From an uncultured Flavobacteriaceae bacterium (lineage in GTDB: Bacteria > Bacteroidota > Bacteroidia > Flavobacteriales > Flavobacteriaceae), in contig CALIJE010000069.1 of NCBI GenBank assembly GCA_938017825.1, positions 1 through 50,855 on the forward strand: a stretch of 50,855 nt of DNA, given 5' to 3'. Under the pieces are notes generated by a model, which saw only the letters and a list, made by a program, of their open reading frames with translations, made no database searches and was not told where the DNA came from. Numbering within the stretch: the stretch's first letter is position 1; each line of letters opens with the position of its first letter. Below, in pieces: positions 8,313 through 16,363 of the stretch. The position numbers and the translations under genes were made by a program.

Positions 8313-8684
8313 TTACACATGTTGGTCAAAAAGAATACTATTTCCGTCAGGATCAAAGAATACTAAACTACCTGGTCCTGTGGTACTTTCGTCAGCTTCC
8401 TTTTCGAATTTAACGCCATGTTGCCTCAGCGTTTTTTGAATTTCTCTCACATCATCAAAACCCTCAACCAACTGGGCGTGTTGATCCCATCCTGGGTTAA
8501 AAGTGAGAATATTATTCTCGAACATGCCATAGAAAAGGCCAATTAAAGTCTGTTCATTTTTCATGATAAGATAATTGCTCTCCATGGATCCTGCAAAGAC
8601 CGCAAAGCCCATATTCTCGTAAAATTGTCTAGACACCTTTAGGTCTTTCACCGCCAGGCTAACTGAAAATGCTCCTAATTTCAT
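8313..8684 (-). CDS. VOC-family (glyoxalase/bleomycin-resistance-like) protein
   Basis: The 123-residue protein has the fold pattern FSVSLAVKDLKVSRQFYENMGF, an AGSMESNYLIMKN strand, and a C-terminal module ending LVFFDPDGNSILFDQHV. At the usual first metal position the residue is Ser (FSVSLAV) rather than His, and the end has Leu-Phe-Asp instead of the common Leu-Glu, so metal binding is doubtful. The product could be a non-catalytic or binding member. The gene starts 19 bp after the stop of the esterase lipoprotein and is followed by the TfoX-like gene. It is one of three VOC proteins in the window, all of separate sequence. Confidence 0.8.
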   Translation of the reverse strand: MKLGAFSVSLAVKDLKVSRQFYENMGFAVFAGSMESNYLIMKNEQTLIGLFYGMFENNILTFNPGWDQHAQLVEGFDDVREIQKTLRQHGVKFEKEADESTTGPGSLVFFDPDGNSILFDQHV

Positions 8685-8703
8685 ATGTTCATATTTAAAT
8701 TTA

Positions 8704-10437
8704 TCAACGATATCGCCAACTGGTCAAATCGGCGTTTTTGGGGGCGCTTGCCATAATGCGTTTCATGATCTTGGGCACGTACATGCTATTGTATCGAAGT
8801 CTGCTAATAGCATTGGGTTGATCTGGGTCTCCATTCCAACAATGCTCTGCCCTATCGCCATACAGTACTTCTCCATCATAATATGGATCGGTCGTATTCT
8901 CCAAGAAATCTTCCATTAAATACACTGCGTTATTAAGATAATAATTATCCATATCGCCACAATAGATATGTATTTTGCCTCTCAGCTTATCCCCTAATTT
9001 CTCCCAATCGCGCTCTAAAATATGCCGAAGATCATAATTCTCTTTCCAATACTCGGCTACCTTATGATCAATTTCACCTGTCATTTTATCCCAAATACGA
9101 ATAGGATAGCCATCTGTTCCTTGCGGCGAATAAGTTGCCTCCCAAATATCCCATTGTTGTCCTGAGCGACTCTTATCGCCAAGCACCAATTCCAAATGGT
9201 TTCCTTCGCGCAAGGTCGATTGCACGTTGCCTAGATAATCTCGATGACTGGGAACTTCTAATTTCTTGTGTTCACTGTCATAGTAATAGGCATTTTCATC
9301 CTCGTAAATATTAGTGAGACAATAAGCCCTAAAATCAATGGGGTCTGGGCAAGCGGCAAAACAGCCATTATATTCTTCAGGGTATTTTACCTGCACTGCC
9401 AATGCCTCCCAACCACCGGTGGAACCTCCGTACAAAAAACGCGACCATCCTTCACCCATACCACGGAACTGTTTCTCGATTTCCGGTATCAATTCGTAGG
9501 TGATGGCATCACCATACGGACCTTGACTGGCAGAATTAACTGCATAGGAATCATCGTAATACGGTGTAGGATGTTGAATTTCAATAATGAGGAAGCGGGG
9601 GAAATCGGGTTCGTTCCAGCGTTTGTAAAAATCATATGCCTCTTGCTGTTGGATAATATTGTACCCTTCCAAGCCAAATCTATCTGAATATTCGGGTTGA
9701 AGATCAGGGTCGGGCGGCGTGGTTCGAAAACCCCCAAAATCGTCAGGAAAATGCCCATGAAATATCATCAATGGATATTTTGCCTCTGGGTGTTCGTTGA
9801 ATCCTTTGGGAAGCAAAACGTGTGCACCAAGGTACATATCCCTGCCCCAAAATTTGGATAGTTTCTCTGATTTAATTTTGATGTGTTTGATCCACTCGGT
9901 ATCCTTTGCCTCTTCGATCGGCGGAATGATCTGATCCATAACAACGTTGAGATTGGAGATGCCGTTTTCTGTAATACTTAACTTAAAAGGCTTGCTATAC
10001 AGGTTCCCGGGAGAACTTTTCCATTGTTGCCCTTCTCCATTATCCATAGGCAACATAACTGTCTGCCCAGTAGCCAGATTAAAGGTTTCGTATACATGCA
10101 AAAGGGCTTGTACAAAATAGTCACCCGGAGGCACTTCAGAAAGGCTCGCATACGGAAAACCAAAAACGGTGTCGTCAAAAGTTATCTGCTGACCCGCCTT
10201 CATGTTCTCCACGTTCATCCCAAAAATAATCTGGGTTTTGAGTCCGTCGTTGATTTGAAAACGGGGCTCTTTCTCGTCATTGTTGGACAGTAGTAGAAGC
10301 AGACGTCCATCTTTAGAATCACTTTCTACAGAATCGGAATAAGATACATTGATTCCAAAGTCGGCGGTAGAATTTTCGGTCTGGCATCCCAGTAAACAAA
10401 TAAGTACTACAAGAGAAAAAGGAATCAGTTTATTCAT
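8704..10437 (-). CDS. Large secreted lipoprotein with C-terminal esterase (alpha/beta hydrolase) domain
   Basis: The 577-residue lipoprotein has lipobox LLGCQT (Cys18). Residues about 25-180 form a beta-rich N-terminal domain of unknown type. From about residue 185 comes an esterase-D-like alpha/beta hydrolase: YPLMIFHGHFPDDFGGF (oxyanion region), nucleophile elbow GGSTGG with Ser339, an Asp in IYCGDMDNYYL, and a His in DRAEHCWNGDP near the end. An insertion with Tyr/Asp/Glu-rich loops lies between the motifs. It is probably an outer-membrane or periplasmic esterase, larger than the CE1-type enzyme encoded 2 kb downstream. ATG at 10437 gives the correct leader. It follows folD after 67 bp; substrate unknown. 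Confidence 0.8.
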   Translation of the reverse strand: MNKLIPFSLVVLICLLGCQTENSTADFGINVSYSDSVESDSKDGRLLLLLSNNDEKEPRFQINDGLKTQIIFGMNVENMKAGQQITFDDTVFGFPYASLSEVPPGDYFVQALLHVYETFNLATGQTVMLPMDNGEGQQWKSSPGNLYSKPFKLSITENGISNLNVVMDQIIPPIEEAKDTEWIKHIKIKSEKLSKFWGRDMYLGAHVLLPKGFNEHPEAKYPLMIFHGHFPDDFGGFRTTPPDPDLQPEYSDRFGLEGYNIIQQQEAYDFYKRWNEPDFPRFLIIEIQHPTPYYDDSYAVNSASQGPYGDAITYELIPEIEKQFRGMGEGWSRFLYGGSTGGWEALAVQVKYPEEYNGCFAACPDPIDFRAYCLTNIYEDENAYYYDSEHKKLEVPSHRDYLGNVQSTLREGNHLELVLGDKSRSGQQWDIWEATYSPQGTDGYPIRIWDKMTGEIDHKVAEYWKENYDLRHILERDWEKLGDKLRGKIHIYCGDMDNYYLNNAVYLMEDFLENTTDPYYDGEVLYGDRAEHCWNGDPDQPNAISRLRYNSMYVPKIMKRIMASAPKNADLTSWRYR

Positions 10438-10504
10438 CGTGGTCGGTTTTACCACAAAAGGTACTGATTTCTAGGAAGTAATCAAATAGTTTGAAAAGAG
10501 GTCC

Positions 10505-11389
10505 TTAGCTACGACTTCTATGCCGCTCTCTGGCCAACAAGGTGTTTTTTAACAACATGGCAATGGTCATTGGGCCCACACCGCCGGGCACAGGGGTAAT
10601 ATAGGAAGCCTTTTTCTTTACGTTCTCATAATCTACATCACCGGTAATATAGTAGCCTTTTTCTTTGGTTTCATCCGGAACGCGAGTAATCCCCACGTCA
10701 ATGATTACGGCATCATCCTTTACCATTTCTGCCTTTAGGAATTTTGGTTTTCCCAAGGCGGAAATCACAATATCGGCCTGGGATATGATCTGGGTGATAT
10801 TTTTGGTTCTGCTATGTGTAAGGGTTACGGTCGAATTCCCAGGAAAGCCTTTGCGACCCATTAAGATACTCATGGGTCTACCTACAATATGACTACGGCC
10901 AATAACTACGGTATGTTTTCCTTGTGTCTCTACCCCATAACGCTCGATCAATTCCAATATACCAAAAGGTGTTGCAGGGATAAAGGTGCTCATATCCAAT
11001 GCCATTTTTCCAAAATTAGTTGGGTGAAAACCATCAACATCCTTATCAGGGTGTACTGCCATCAATACTTTTTGTGTATCGATCTGCTTTGGTAAAGGCA
11101 ATTGAACTATGAAGCCATCAATATCGTCATTCTCGTTCAGCTCCTCTATTTTTTTAAGTAGCTCTAGCTCTGAAGTGGTATTGGGCATTTGAATCAAAGT
11201 AGATTCAAAACCCACCCTTTTGCAGGAACGAACCTTACTACCCACATAGGTAAGGCTAGCACCATCATTCCCAACCAGTACGGCTGCCAAGTGCGGAACT
11301 TTCTCACCATTGGCTTTCATTTTCTCCACTTCGGCCGCGATTTCAGCCTTAATGTCATTAGATACTTTTTTCCCGTCTAAAACTGTCAT
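10505..11389 (-). CDS. folD: Bifunctional methylenetetrahydrofolate dehydrogenase/methenyltetrahydrofolate cyclohydrolase
   Basis: FolD interconverts 5,10-methylene-, 5,10-methenyl- and 10-formyl-tetrahydrofolate with NADP in one-carbon metabolism. The 294-residue cytosolic protein carries the family marks: the N-terminal catalytic region with Tyr and Lys in YVGSKVRSCKRVGF, the QLPLPKQI stretch, the Rossmann motif VIGRSHIVGRPMSILM, and the C-terminal TPVPGGVGPMTIAML signature. Length is that of the family. It is 38 bp downstream of ffh on the same strand and likely shares its transcript, a common pairing in flavobacteria. Confidence 0.97.
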   Translation of the reverse strand: MTVLDGKKVSNDIKAEIAAEVEKMKANGEKVPHLAAVLVGNDGASLTYVGSKVRSCKRVGFESTLIQMPNTTSELELLKKIEELNENDDIDGFIVQLPLPKQIDTQKVLMAVHPDKDVDGFHPTNFGKMALDMSTFIPATPFGILELIERYGVETQGKHTVVIGRSHIVGRPMSILMGRKGFPGNSTVTLTHSRTKNITQIISQADIVISALGKPKFLKAEMVKDDAVIIDVGITRVPDETKEKGYYITGDVDYENVKKKASYITPVPGGVGPMTIAMLLKNTLLARERHRSRS

Positions 11390-11427
11390 TTTCGATTTTT
11401 ACTTTTTTCTACTAACCCCTTTTTCAT

Positions 11428-12765
11428 TTACCTCATCCCCTTCATACCACCCATCATCTGCATCATTTTTTTGCCACCACCACCTTGCATCATTTTCATC
11501 ATTTTGCTCATCTGATCAAATTGTTTGAGCAGTTGATTCACTTCTTTCACATCGCGCCCGCTGCCTTTTGCAATTCTTTTTTTGCGGCTTGCATTCAGTT
11601 TCGATGGTGTAGAACGCTCGTCTGGAGTCATTGAATGAATTATCGCTTCAATATGTTTGAAGGCATCATCATCAATATCCAATCCTTTGAGGGCCTTTCC
11701 GGCACCAGGAATCATTCCCATCAGATCTTTGATGTTACCCATCTTCTTGATCTGTTGTATTTGACTAAGAAAGTCGTCAAAGCCAAATTTGTTCTTGGCA
11801 ATTTTCTTTTGAATCTTCCGCGCTTCTTCCTCATCGAACTGCTCTTGCGCACGCTCAACAAGCGATATCACATCACCCATTCCTAGAATACGATCGGCCA
11901 TTCGCGACGGATAGAACACATCGATCGCCTCCATCTTCTCTCCGGTACCGATAAATTTTATTGGTTTATCGACCACCGATTTAATCGAAATTGCAGCACC
12001 ACCACGGGTATCACCATCTAATTTCGTTAGGATTACACCATCAAAATTTAGTATGTCATTAAACGCTTTAGCGGTATTTACGGCATCTTGCCCCGTCATG
12101 GCGTCGACCACAAAGAGTGTTTCTTCGGGGGTAATCGCTTTGTGGATGTTTGCTATTTCATCCATCATTTTTTCATCGATCGCCAAGCGCCCAGCGGTAT
12201 CGACAATAACGACATTATGACCATTGGCCTTCGCATGCGCTATTCCAGCCTTGGCAATAGCCACAGGGTCGCTATTACCTCTATCTGAATATACTTCGAC
12301 CCCAATTTGATCGCCGACCACATGCAACTGATCTATCGCCGCAGGACGATATACATCACAACCCACCAATAACGGTTTCTTGGTTTTCTTTGATTTTAAA
12401 AAATTGGCCAACTTCCCCGAAAAAGTTGTTTTACCCGAACCTTGCAGGCCCGACATCAAAATTACCGAAGGGTTGCCAGAAAGATTTATACCCTCATGTT
12501 CCCCTCCCATTAAAGCGGTAAGCTCGTCTTTGACAATCTTGACCATTAACTGGCCAGGTTGTAAAGTGGTCAAAACATTTTGCCCAAGTGCCTTTTCCTT
12601 TACCCTGTTGGTAAATTCCTTGGCTATCTTGAAATTAACATCGGCATCGAGGAGAGCCCTGCGAACTTCCTTGGTTGTTTCTGCAACATTGATCTCAGTG
12701 ATTTGGCCATGCCCTTTAAGTACATGTAATGCCTTATCTAACTTTTCACTTAAACTATCGAACAT
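11428..12765 (-). CDS. ffh: Signal recognition particle protein Ffh (SRP54)
   Basis: Ffh binds signal sequences and 4.5S RNA and, as a GTPase paired with FtsY, brings nascent inner-membrane proteins to SecYEG. The 445-residue protein has the N domain, then the G domain with GLQGSGKTTFSGKLA (P-loop), DTAGRLAID (G3), TKLDGDTRGG (G4) and a closing GTGEKM. The M domain has SKLNASRKKRIAKGSGRDVKEVNQLLKQF, the RNA-binding region, and ends in a Met/Gly-rich tail (MMKMMQGGGGKKMM). Length and order are standard. A predicted promoter lies 24 bp upstream, and folD follows. Confidence 0.98.
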   Translation of the reverse strand: MFDSLSEKLDKALHVLKGHGQITEINVAETTKEVRRALLDADVNFKIAKEFTNRVKEKALGQNVLTTLQPGQLMVKIVKDELTALMGGEHEGINLSGNPSVILMSGLQGSGKTTFSGKLANFLKSKKTKKPLLVGCDVYRPAAIDQLHVVGDQIGVEVYSDRGNSDPVAIAKAGIAHAKANGHNVVIVDTAGRLAIDEKMMDEIANIHKAITPEETLFVVDAMTGQDAVNTAKAFNDILNFDGVILTKLDGDTRGGAAISIKSVVDKPIKFIGTGEKMEAIDVFYPSRMADRILGMGDVISLVERAQEQFDEEEARKIQKKIAKNKFGFDDFLSQIQQIKKMGNIKDLMGMIPGAGKALKGLDIDDDAFKHIEAIIHSMTPDERSTPSKLNASRKKRIAKGSGRDVKEVNQLLKQFDQMSKMMKMMQGGGGKKMMQMMGGMKGMR

Positions 12766-12788
12766 CAGCTTTCTTTTTTGGAGAAAGG

Positions 12789-12819
12789 CAAATTTAATAA
12801 ATACCTGTGGTTTGGCAGT
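12789..12819 (-). promoter_or_regulatory. Predicted sigma-A promoter of ffh
   Basis: On the minus strand a full -7 match, TAAATTTG (12796-12789), lies 23 nt before the ffh ATG. A poor -33 box (ACTG) sits 19 nt further upstream. It is placed just after the terminator of the preceding lipoprotein gene, where a new promoter is expected. Confidence 0.4.
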
Positions 12820-12833
12820 AAAAAGTATTGCAT

Positions 12834-12864
12834 AAAAAAGCGCCCATCATAAGACGGACGCTTT
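12834..12864 (-). terminator. Intrinsic terminator after the small lipocalin-like lipoprotein
   Basis: On the minus strand AAAGCG-tCC pairs with GG-gCGCTTT around a loop of about 10 nt, followed by a run of T. It lies 30 bp after the stop of the lipoprotein at 12897-13346 and before the ffh promoter. Confidence 0.6.
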
Positions 12865-12893
12865 CCAAAAAAGTTGTGGGGCAAAATTGTATA

Positions 12894-13346
12894 TTATACT
12901 TTCTCAAGTGTTAGATAATCGGTCGTCCCATCACCTCCGCTAATGTCTTTAAGTTCTATCTTGTCGTCTGAAAATGAAATAATATCCCAATCATCTGATA
13001 ATTCTTCAAAAAAATCTGGGTTTGAAAAAATGATATTTAATTCTACCGAGTCATCTGTGCTATCGTCATTTGAATCAGAATCATCTATGAACCAAGTGCC
13101 GTTAACAGAGAGAGTTCCATTGGTTGCTACTACACTTCCATCTTGCTGAAAGGTCAGCACATAGCCAATATAGTCAGCAGTTTCATTTACATCATCAAAA
13201 TAATACGTAATCTTCCAGTCGCTCTTTAACAACGAGACTGACACTCCAAGAGGTTCTAAATCAAGAGTATTGTCTTGCTTTTCACAAGAAAAAATTACAA
13301 AAACACTACTGACAATAAGTAAACTTTTAAAAATTTTGCTTCTCAT
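12894..13346 (-). CDS. Small lipoprotein with one lipocalin-like domain
   Basis: The 150-residue lipoprotein has lipobox VIFSCEK (Cys21). The body is a single beta-rich lipocalin-like domain: a first strand LLKSDWKITYYFDD, then YVLTFQQDGSVVA, a G-x-W pair (NGTW), an Asp/Ser-rich loop (DDSDSNDDSTDDS), DDWDIISFSDDKIEL and a final LTLEKV. The same order of motifs (YVLNFKEDGSVVA, NGEW, DDDRIKLF) is found in the larger lipoprotein encoded next to it, so the two are paralogous. It lies 51 bp downstream of that gene and ends in its own terminator. Role unknown; probably a surface or periplasmic partner of the neighbouring sigma/receptor locus (inference). ATG at 13346 gives the correct leader. Confidence 0.75.
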   Translation of the reverse strand: MRSKIFKSLLIVSSVFVIFSCEKQDNTLDLEPLGVSVSLLKSDWKITYYFDDVNETADYIGYVLTFQQDGSVVATNGTLSVNGTWFIDDSDSNDDSTDDSVELNIIFSNPDFFEELSDDWDIISFSDDKIELKDISGGDGTTDYLTLEKV

Positions 13347-13397
13347 AACACAAATCTTTAAGATTATATAAATTTTGTTCACGGGGAAACATTATTT

Positions 13398-14774
13398 TTA
13401 TTCACATAGTTTTTCCAAGACAAGGGTTTCTTCATTTCGTTTCAGTACAAAGCGTGCCGCACTGCATTCGATCACTTCCCATTCACCAATGTAATTGGCA
13501 AGCTCCATACTTAAGGAATTAAATACGAGCACGTTGCCCTCAAGTTCCCAATTTCCTTCGTCAACGACTTCTCCATTGGGGTTGTACACATGAATGTTCA
13601 TATTTGAAAAGTCGATACTTAAACTGTCCAAGAAGCTACTATCACCTTGAGAGGGTATCCAAACGCATGTCGACAGGGTTTCTTTGATGAATGCCTCAGT
13701 GCACTCTACGGCTTGGTCCTCACAATACTGTTTCATGATGATCTTATCCCCATCCTTTGAGAATAATTTTATGCGGTCATCATCAATATCATCTACCAGC
13801 CACACTAAATTGAATTCGGCAAGAAATTCAAACTCCAAGCTAATTACTACCCGATAGTCGGAAACTCTGGTACTCCACTCCCCGTTTAGCAGATTGCCTT
13901 GCCTGTCGCGCGCAACCACACTCCCATCTTCCTTGAAATTCAAAACATAGTCTTCATAATCAGTGGTCGTGTATTGATTATCTCTCTTCACCTCTTTCAC
14001 CAGCCACGGACATTCAACCAATAGGGCATCCAAGCGTTCTTCGGTAAAATCATCATCACCAAAATCATTATCATCGTCTTCGTCACAGGCATAAATTGCA
14101 CGTTCAATGGCATCCCTCAATTCGGCATTGTTAGTTATGGTAACCTTAGTGCCATCATATAGTTCTAAGGAAATTGGGTAATCAACGCCTACTAGGTCAG
14201 TGGTTTCCAACCCACTAAAAAAACGTCTCAATTCACTGTCACTAGTAACGGTGACTGAACCGGTTTGCACAAAATCGGGATTGAAAGTCAATAAGGTAAT
14301 GGGATAAACAAAATCTATACATTCAATATCCTCGTCATCCCCACCTTCGATACATTCGGCCACCAAATCTCCAAGTTCATCCTTATCATTTAGGGTAACT
14401 TCAGAATAATCGGCAAGGGTCACGGTAATGGGAAACACCAAATTCAATACATCCTCATCAAAATCGGAGGCATCGAAAAGGTCTTCGATCAATTGCAAAT
14501 CTTCCTTGGAGTCAATGGTAAGGTCTAAACCATTTACCGTAACGGTATATGGGAAACGTACACTTAAACAGCTAGAGCCATCAACGATATTGTCCCAAGA
14601 ACCATCATTGTTCGCAGTTCTTTGCATAAGCTTCAACTCATTCGAAGCGGCGTTTAAAGCTTCTTCCGAGATTTCGGCCAAAACTGGCGGAGGATTATCT
14701 AAAGAGCATGAAGTCATTGTAAATGCAGTCGCCAGTAGGATGACGCCAAGCATGTAATAAAAACACTTTTTCAT
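13398..14774 (-). CDS. Asp-rich lipoprotein: four 'FPIT/YPIT' repeats plus two lipocalin-like domains
   Basis: The 458-residue lipoprotein has lipobox MTSCSL (Cys23). Residues about 70-230 hold four repeats of roughly 42 residues, each opening with F/Y-P-I/Y-T/S followed by alternating strands and an Asp/Asn-plus-Glu-Leu turn: FPYTVTV (74), FPITVTL (114), YPITLLT (157) and YPISLEL (199), with endings such as SKEDLQLI, DKDELGDLV, SDSELRRFF and NNAELRDAI. An acidic linker (DEDDDNDFGDDD) follows. Two lipocalin-like domains come next, about 255-350 and 368-456, each ending in an LVLEKL/IIMKQY-type strand. No enzyme motif is seen. It is divergent from the ECF sigma factor. Probably binds a ligand or metal at the cell surface (inference). 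Confidence 0.75.
   Translation of the reverse strand: MKKCFYYMLGVILLATAFTMTSCSLDNPPPVLAEISEEALNAASNELKLMQRTANNDGSWDNIVDGSSCLSVRFPYTVTVNGLDLTIDSKEDLQLIEDLFDASDFDEDVLNLVFPITVTLADYSEVTLNDKDELGDLVAECIEGGDDEDIECIDFVYPITLLTFNPDFVQTGSVTVTSDSELRRFFSGLETTDLVGVDYPISLELYDGTKVTITNNAELRDAIERAIYACDEDDDNDFGDDDFTEERLDALLVECPWLVKEVKRDNQYTTTDYEDYVLNFKEDGSVVARDRQGNLLNGEWSTRVSDYRVVISLEFEFLAEFNLVWLVDDIDDDRIKLFSKDGDKIIMKQYCEDQAVECTEAFIKETLSTCVWIPSQGDSSFLDSLSIDFSNMNIHVYNPNGEVVDEGNWELEGNVLVFNSLSMELANYIGEWEVIECSAARFVLKRNEETLVLEKLCE
13590..14560 (-). repeat. Internal protein repeat region in the Asp-rich lipoprotein
   Basis: Four tandem copies of about 42 codons each (F/Y-P-x-T/S motif) are followed by two lipocalin-like modules. 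The copies are clearly diverged at DNA level, so the duplication is old. Boundaries are approximate. Confidence 0.5.
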
Positions 14775-14862
14775 AACGATTTGGATTTTAAAGTTTGTTA
14801 ATACATTCATAAAACAACAACTAATGCAAACACCCTACTAACAATATTAATTTTTTTTAAAA

Positions 14863-14870
14863 TATCTTTG
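14863..14870 (+). promoter_or_regulatory. Predicted -7 box for the ECF sigma factor gene
   Basis: TATCTTTG is a full TAnnTTTG match 30 nt before the sigma factor ATG, in the 126-bp divergent gap. No good TTTG box stands 19-20 nt upstream. Suggests at least basal expression by the housekeeping sigma factor. Confidence 0.35.
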
Positions 14871-14900
14871 GTCAAAACCAATACTAATAGCCCAACTAAA

Positions 14901-15401
14901 ATGGACAACGTATGTGAAGATGCCGTATTCGCCAACATCTTCAAAACCAATTCTAAAACGGTTTTCAACTACATTTATTACAAGTTCGGCAACGAGGAAA
15001 AAGCCAATGATGCCGTTCAGGAAGCCTTTGTAAAGTTATGGGAAAATTGCGCTAAAATTCCTCCTGAAAAGGCAAAAGCGTTTGTCTACAAAGTTGCCAA
15101 CAATCTCTATTTAAACGTCATAAAGGCCGAAAAAGTTCGATTGAAGTACGCCGATAAAACACTAAAGAGCACCAATGAGTCTCCTGAATTCATATTGGAG
15201 GAGAAAGAGTTTCAAAAAAAATTGGACAACGCGCTTAACAGCTTGCCAGATAATCAACGTACCGTTTTTTTGCTCAACCGCATCGATGGTAAAAAGTATA
15301 AGGAAATTGCTGTAATAGAGGGTGTTTCGGTGAAAGCAATAGAAAAACGAATGCATTTGGCGCTTAAGTCGTTAAGGGCCAAAATTGATGGCATTAAATA
15401 A
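14901..15401 (+). CDS. ECF RNA polymerase sigma factor, FecI-like Bacteroidota type
   Basis: The 166-residue protein has the region 2 helix (IFKTNSKTVFNYIYYKFGNEEKANDAVQEAFVKLWENC) with the DAVQEAFVKLW core that binds core polymerase and the -10 element. Region 4 (LDNALNSLPDNQRTVFLLNRIDGKKYKEIAVIEGVSVKAIEKRMHLAL) is a helix-turn-helix for the -35 element. ECF factors of this type are released by a FecR anti-sigma factor when a TonB receptor binds its ligand. FecR and receptor genes follow directly, fitting one circuit. ATG at 14901 is used, with a TTG at 14868 as the only longer alternative. The cognate promoter was not identified. Confidence 0.92.
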   Translation: MDNVCEDAVFANIFKTNSKTVFNYIYYKFGNEEKANDAVQEAFVKLWENCAKIPPEKAKAFVYKVANNLYLNVIKAEKVRLKYADKTLKSTNESPEFILEEKEFQKKLDNALNSLPDNQRTVFLLNRIDGKKYKEIAVIEGVSVKAIEKRMHLALKSLRAKIDGIK

Positions 15402-15451
15402 AAGTAGGGTTTATTACTAACTAATTGTTATTTAGATACTAAGCTATTGTC

Positions 15452-16363
15452 ATGCAAGAAAATTACTTAGCAAAATGGCTCAATAATGAGCTAACCGAAG
15501 CCGAACTCACGGAATTCAAACAATCCGAGGAGTATGCCACCTATCAGCGCATTGTAGCTACTTCTGAGAAATTGGAAGCTCCTGATTTCAATGCCGAAGA
15601 GGCACTGTTGGCCGTTCGAAACAGGCGTACTTTAACGGATTCTAAAGTAATACAATTGAATCCGTTCAAGCGTTTTATGAAGGTGGCCGCAGTTGCAGCT
15701 ATTTTGATAGCAGGGGCCTATTTTTATATGGATTCTTTAGAAGCACCTATTTCAACGCACATGGCCGAACGAGTCGAAGTTCGACTACCTGATAATTCAG
15801 AAGTTCAATTGAACGCAGATTCAAAAATCGACTATAGCAAGTCAAATTGGGAGGATGAACGAAAAGTTACGCTTGAGGGAGAGGCATTCTTTAAGGTCGC
15901 CAAAGGCAAAAAATTTACGGTTTATACCAAAGCGGGGGAAGTAACCGTACTAGGTACCCAGTTCAACGTAGAACATCGAGGCGACTTCTTTGAGGTGAGC
16001 TGCTATGAGGGCATTGTAAGTGTTACACATAATGGAAATAAAACCGATTTACCAGCTGGTACTTCATATCTTTCCCTAAATAATGAGGTACAGGAAACTG
16101 CAGTCCCAATAAATGGCGTTCCGTCTTGGGTAAACAACGAAAGTGCATTTAGAAGTATTCCACTGCGTTACGTCCTTGATGAGCTAAGCAGACAATATAA
16201 TGTAAGCATCGCAACACAAGGCATTGATACTGATCAGCTGTTTACCGGTACATTCAGTAATACCGACCTTGACCTTGCCTTAAAGAGTATTAGTATTCCT
16301 TTGCGAATAAAGTTTAAATTTGAAGGGAAGAAAGTACTGTTCTATGCCGAAAACACCCCTTAA
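15452..16363 (+). CDS. FecR-family anti-sigma factor with DUF4974
   Basis: The 303-residue single-pass inner-membrane protein has a cytosolic N-terminus that should hold the ECF sigma factor (ANWLNNELTEAEL-like acidic helix, residues 1-70). A transmembrane helix follows (AAVAAILIAGAYFYM, about 78-93), then a periplasmic FecR domain (ERVEVRLPDNSEVQLNADSKIDY to about 200) with the motif VLGTQFNV. The C-terminal DUF4974 module (FRSIPLRYVLDELSRQYNVSI, TGTFSNTDLDLALKSIS) resembles the STN domain and contacts the receptor. It lies 50 bp after the sigma gene, and its last 20 bases overlap the receptor start, so the two are translationally coupled. Confidence 0.93.
   Translation: MQENYLAKWLNNELTEAELTEFKQSEEYATYQRIVATSEKLEAPDFNAEEALLAVRNRRTLTDSKVIQLNPFKRFMKVAAVAAILIAGAYFYMDSLEAPISTHMAERVEVRLPDNSEVQLNADSKIDYSKSNWEDERKVTLEGEAFFKVAKGKKFTVYTKAGEVTVLGTQFNVEHRGDFFEVSCYEGIVSVTHNGNKTDLPAGTSYLSLNNEVQETAVPINGVPSWVNNESAFRSIPLRYVLDELSRQYNVSIATQGIDTDQLFTGTFSNTDLDLALKSISIPLRIKFKFEGKKVLFYAENTP

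Noticed and set aside
12380-12835. 151-codon plus-strand frame opposite ffh
   Set aside because: Mostly antisense to Ffh codons, running into the ffh promoter gap; no recognisable domain.
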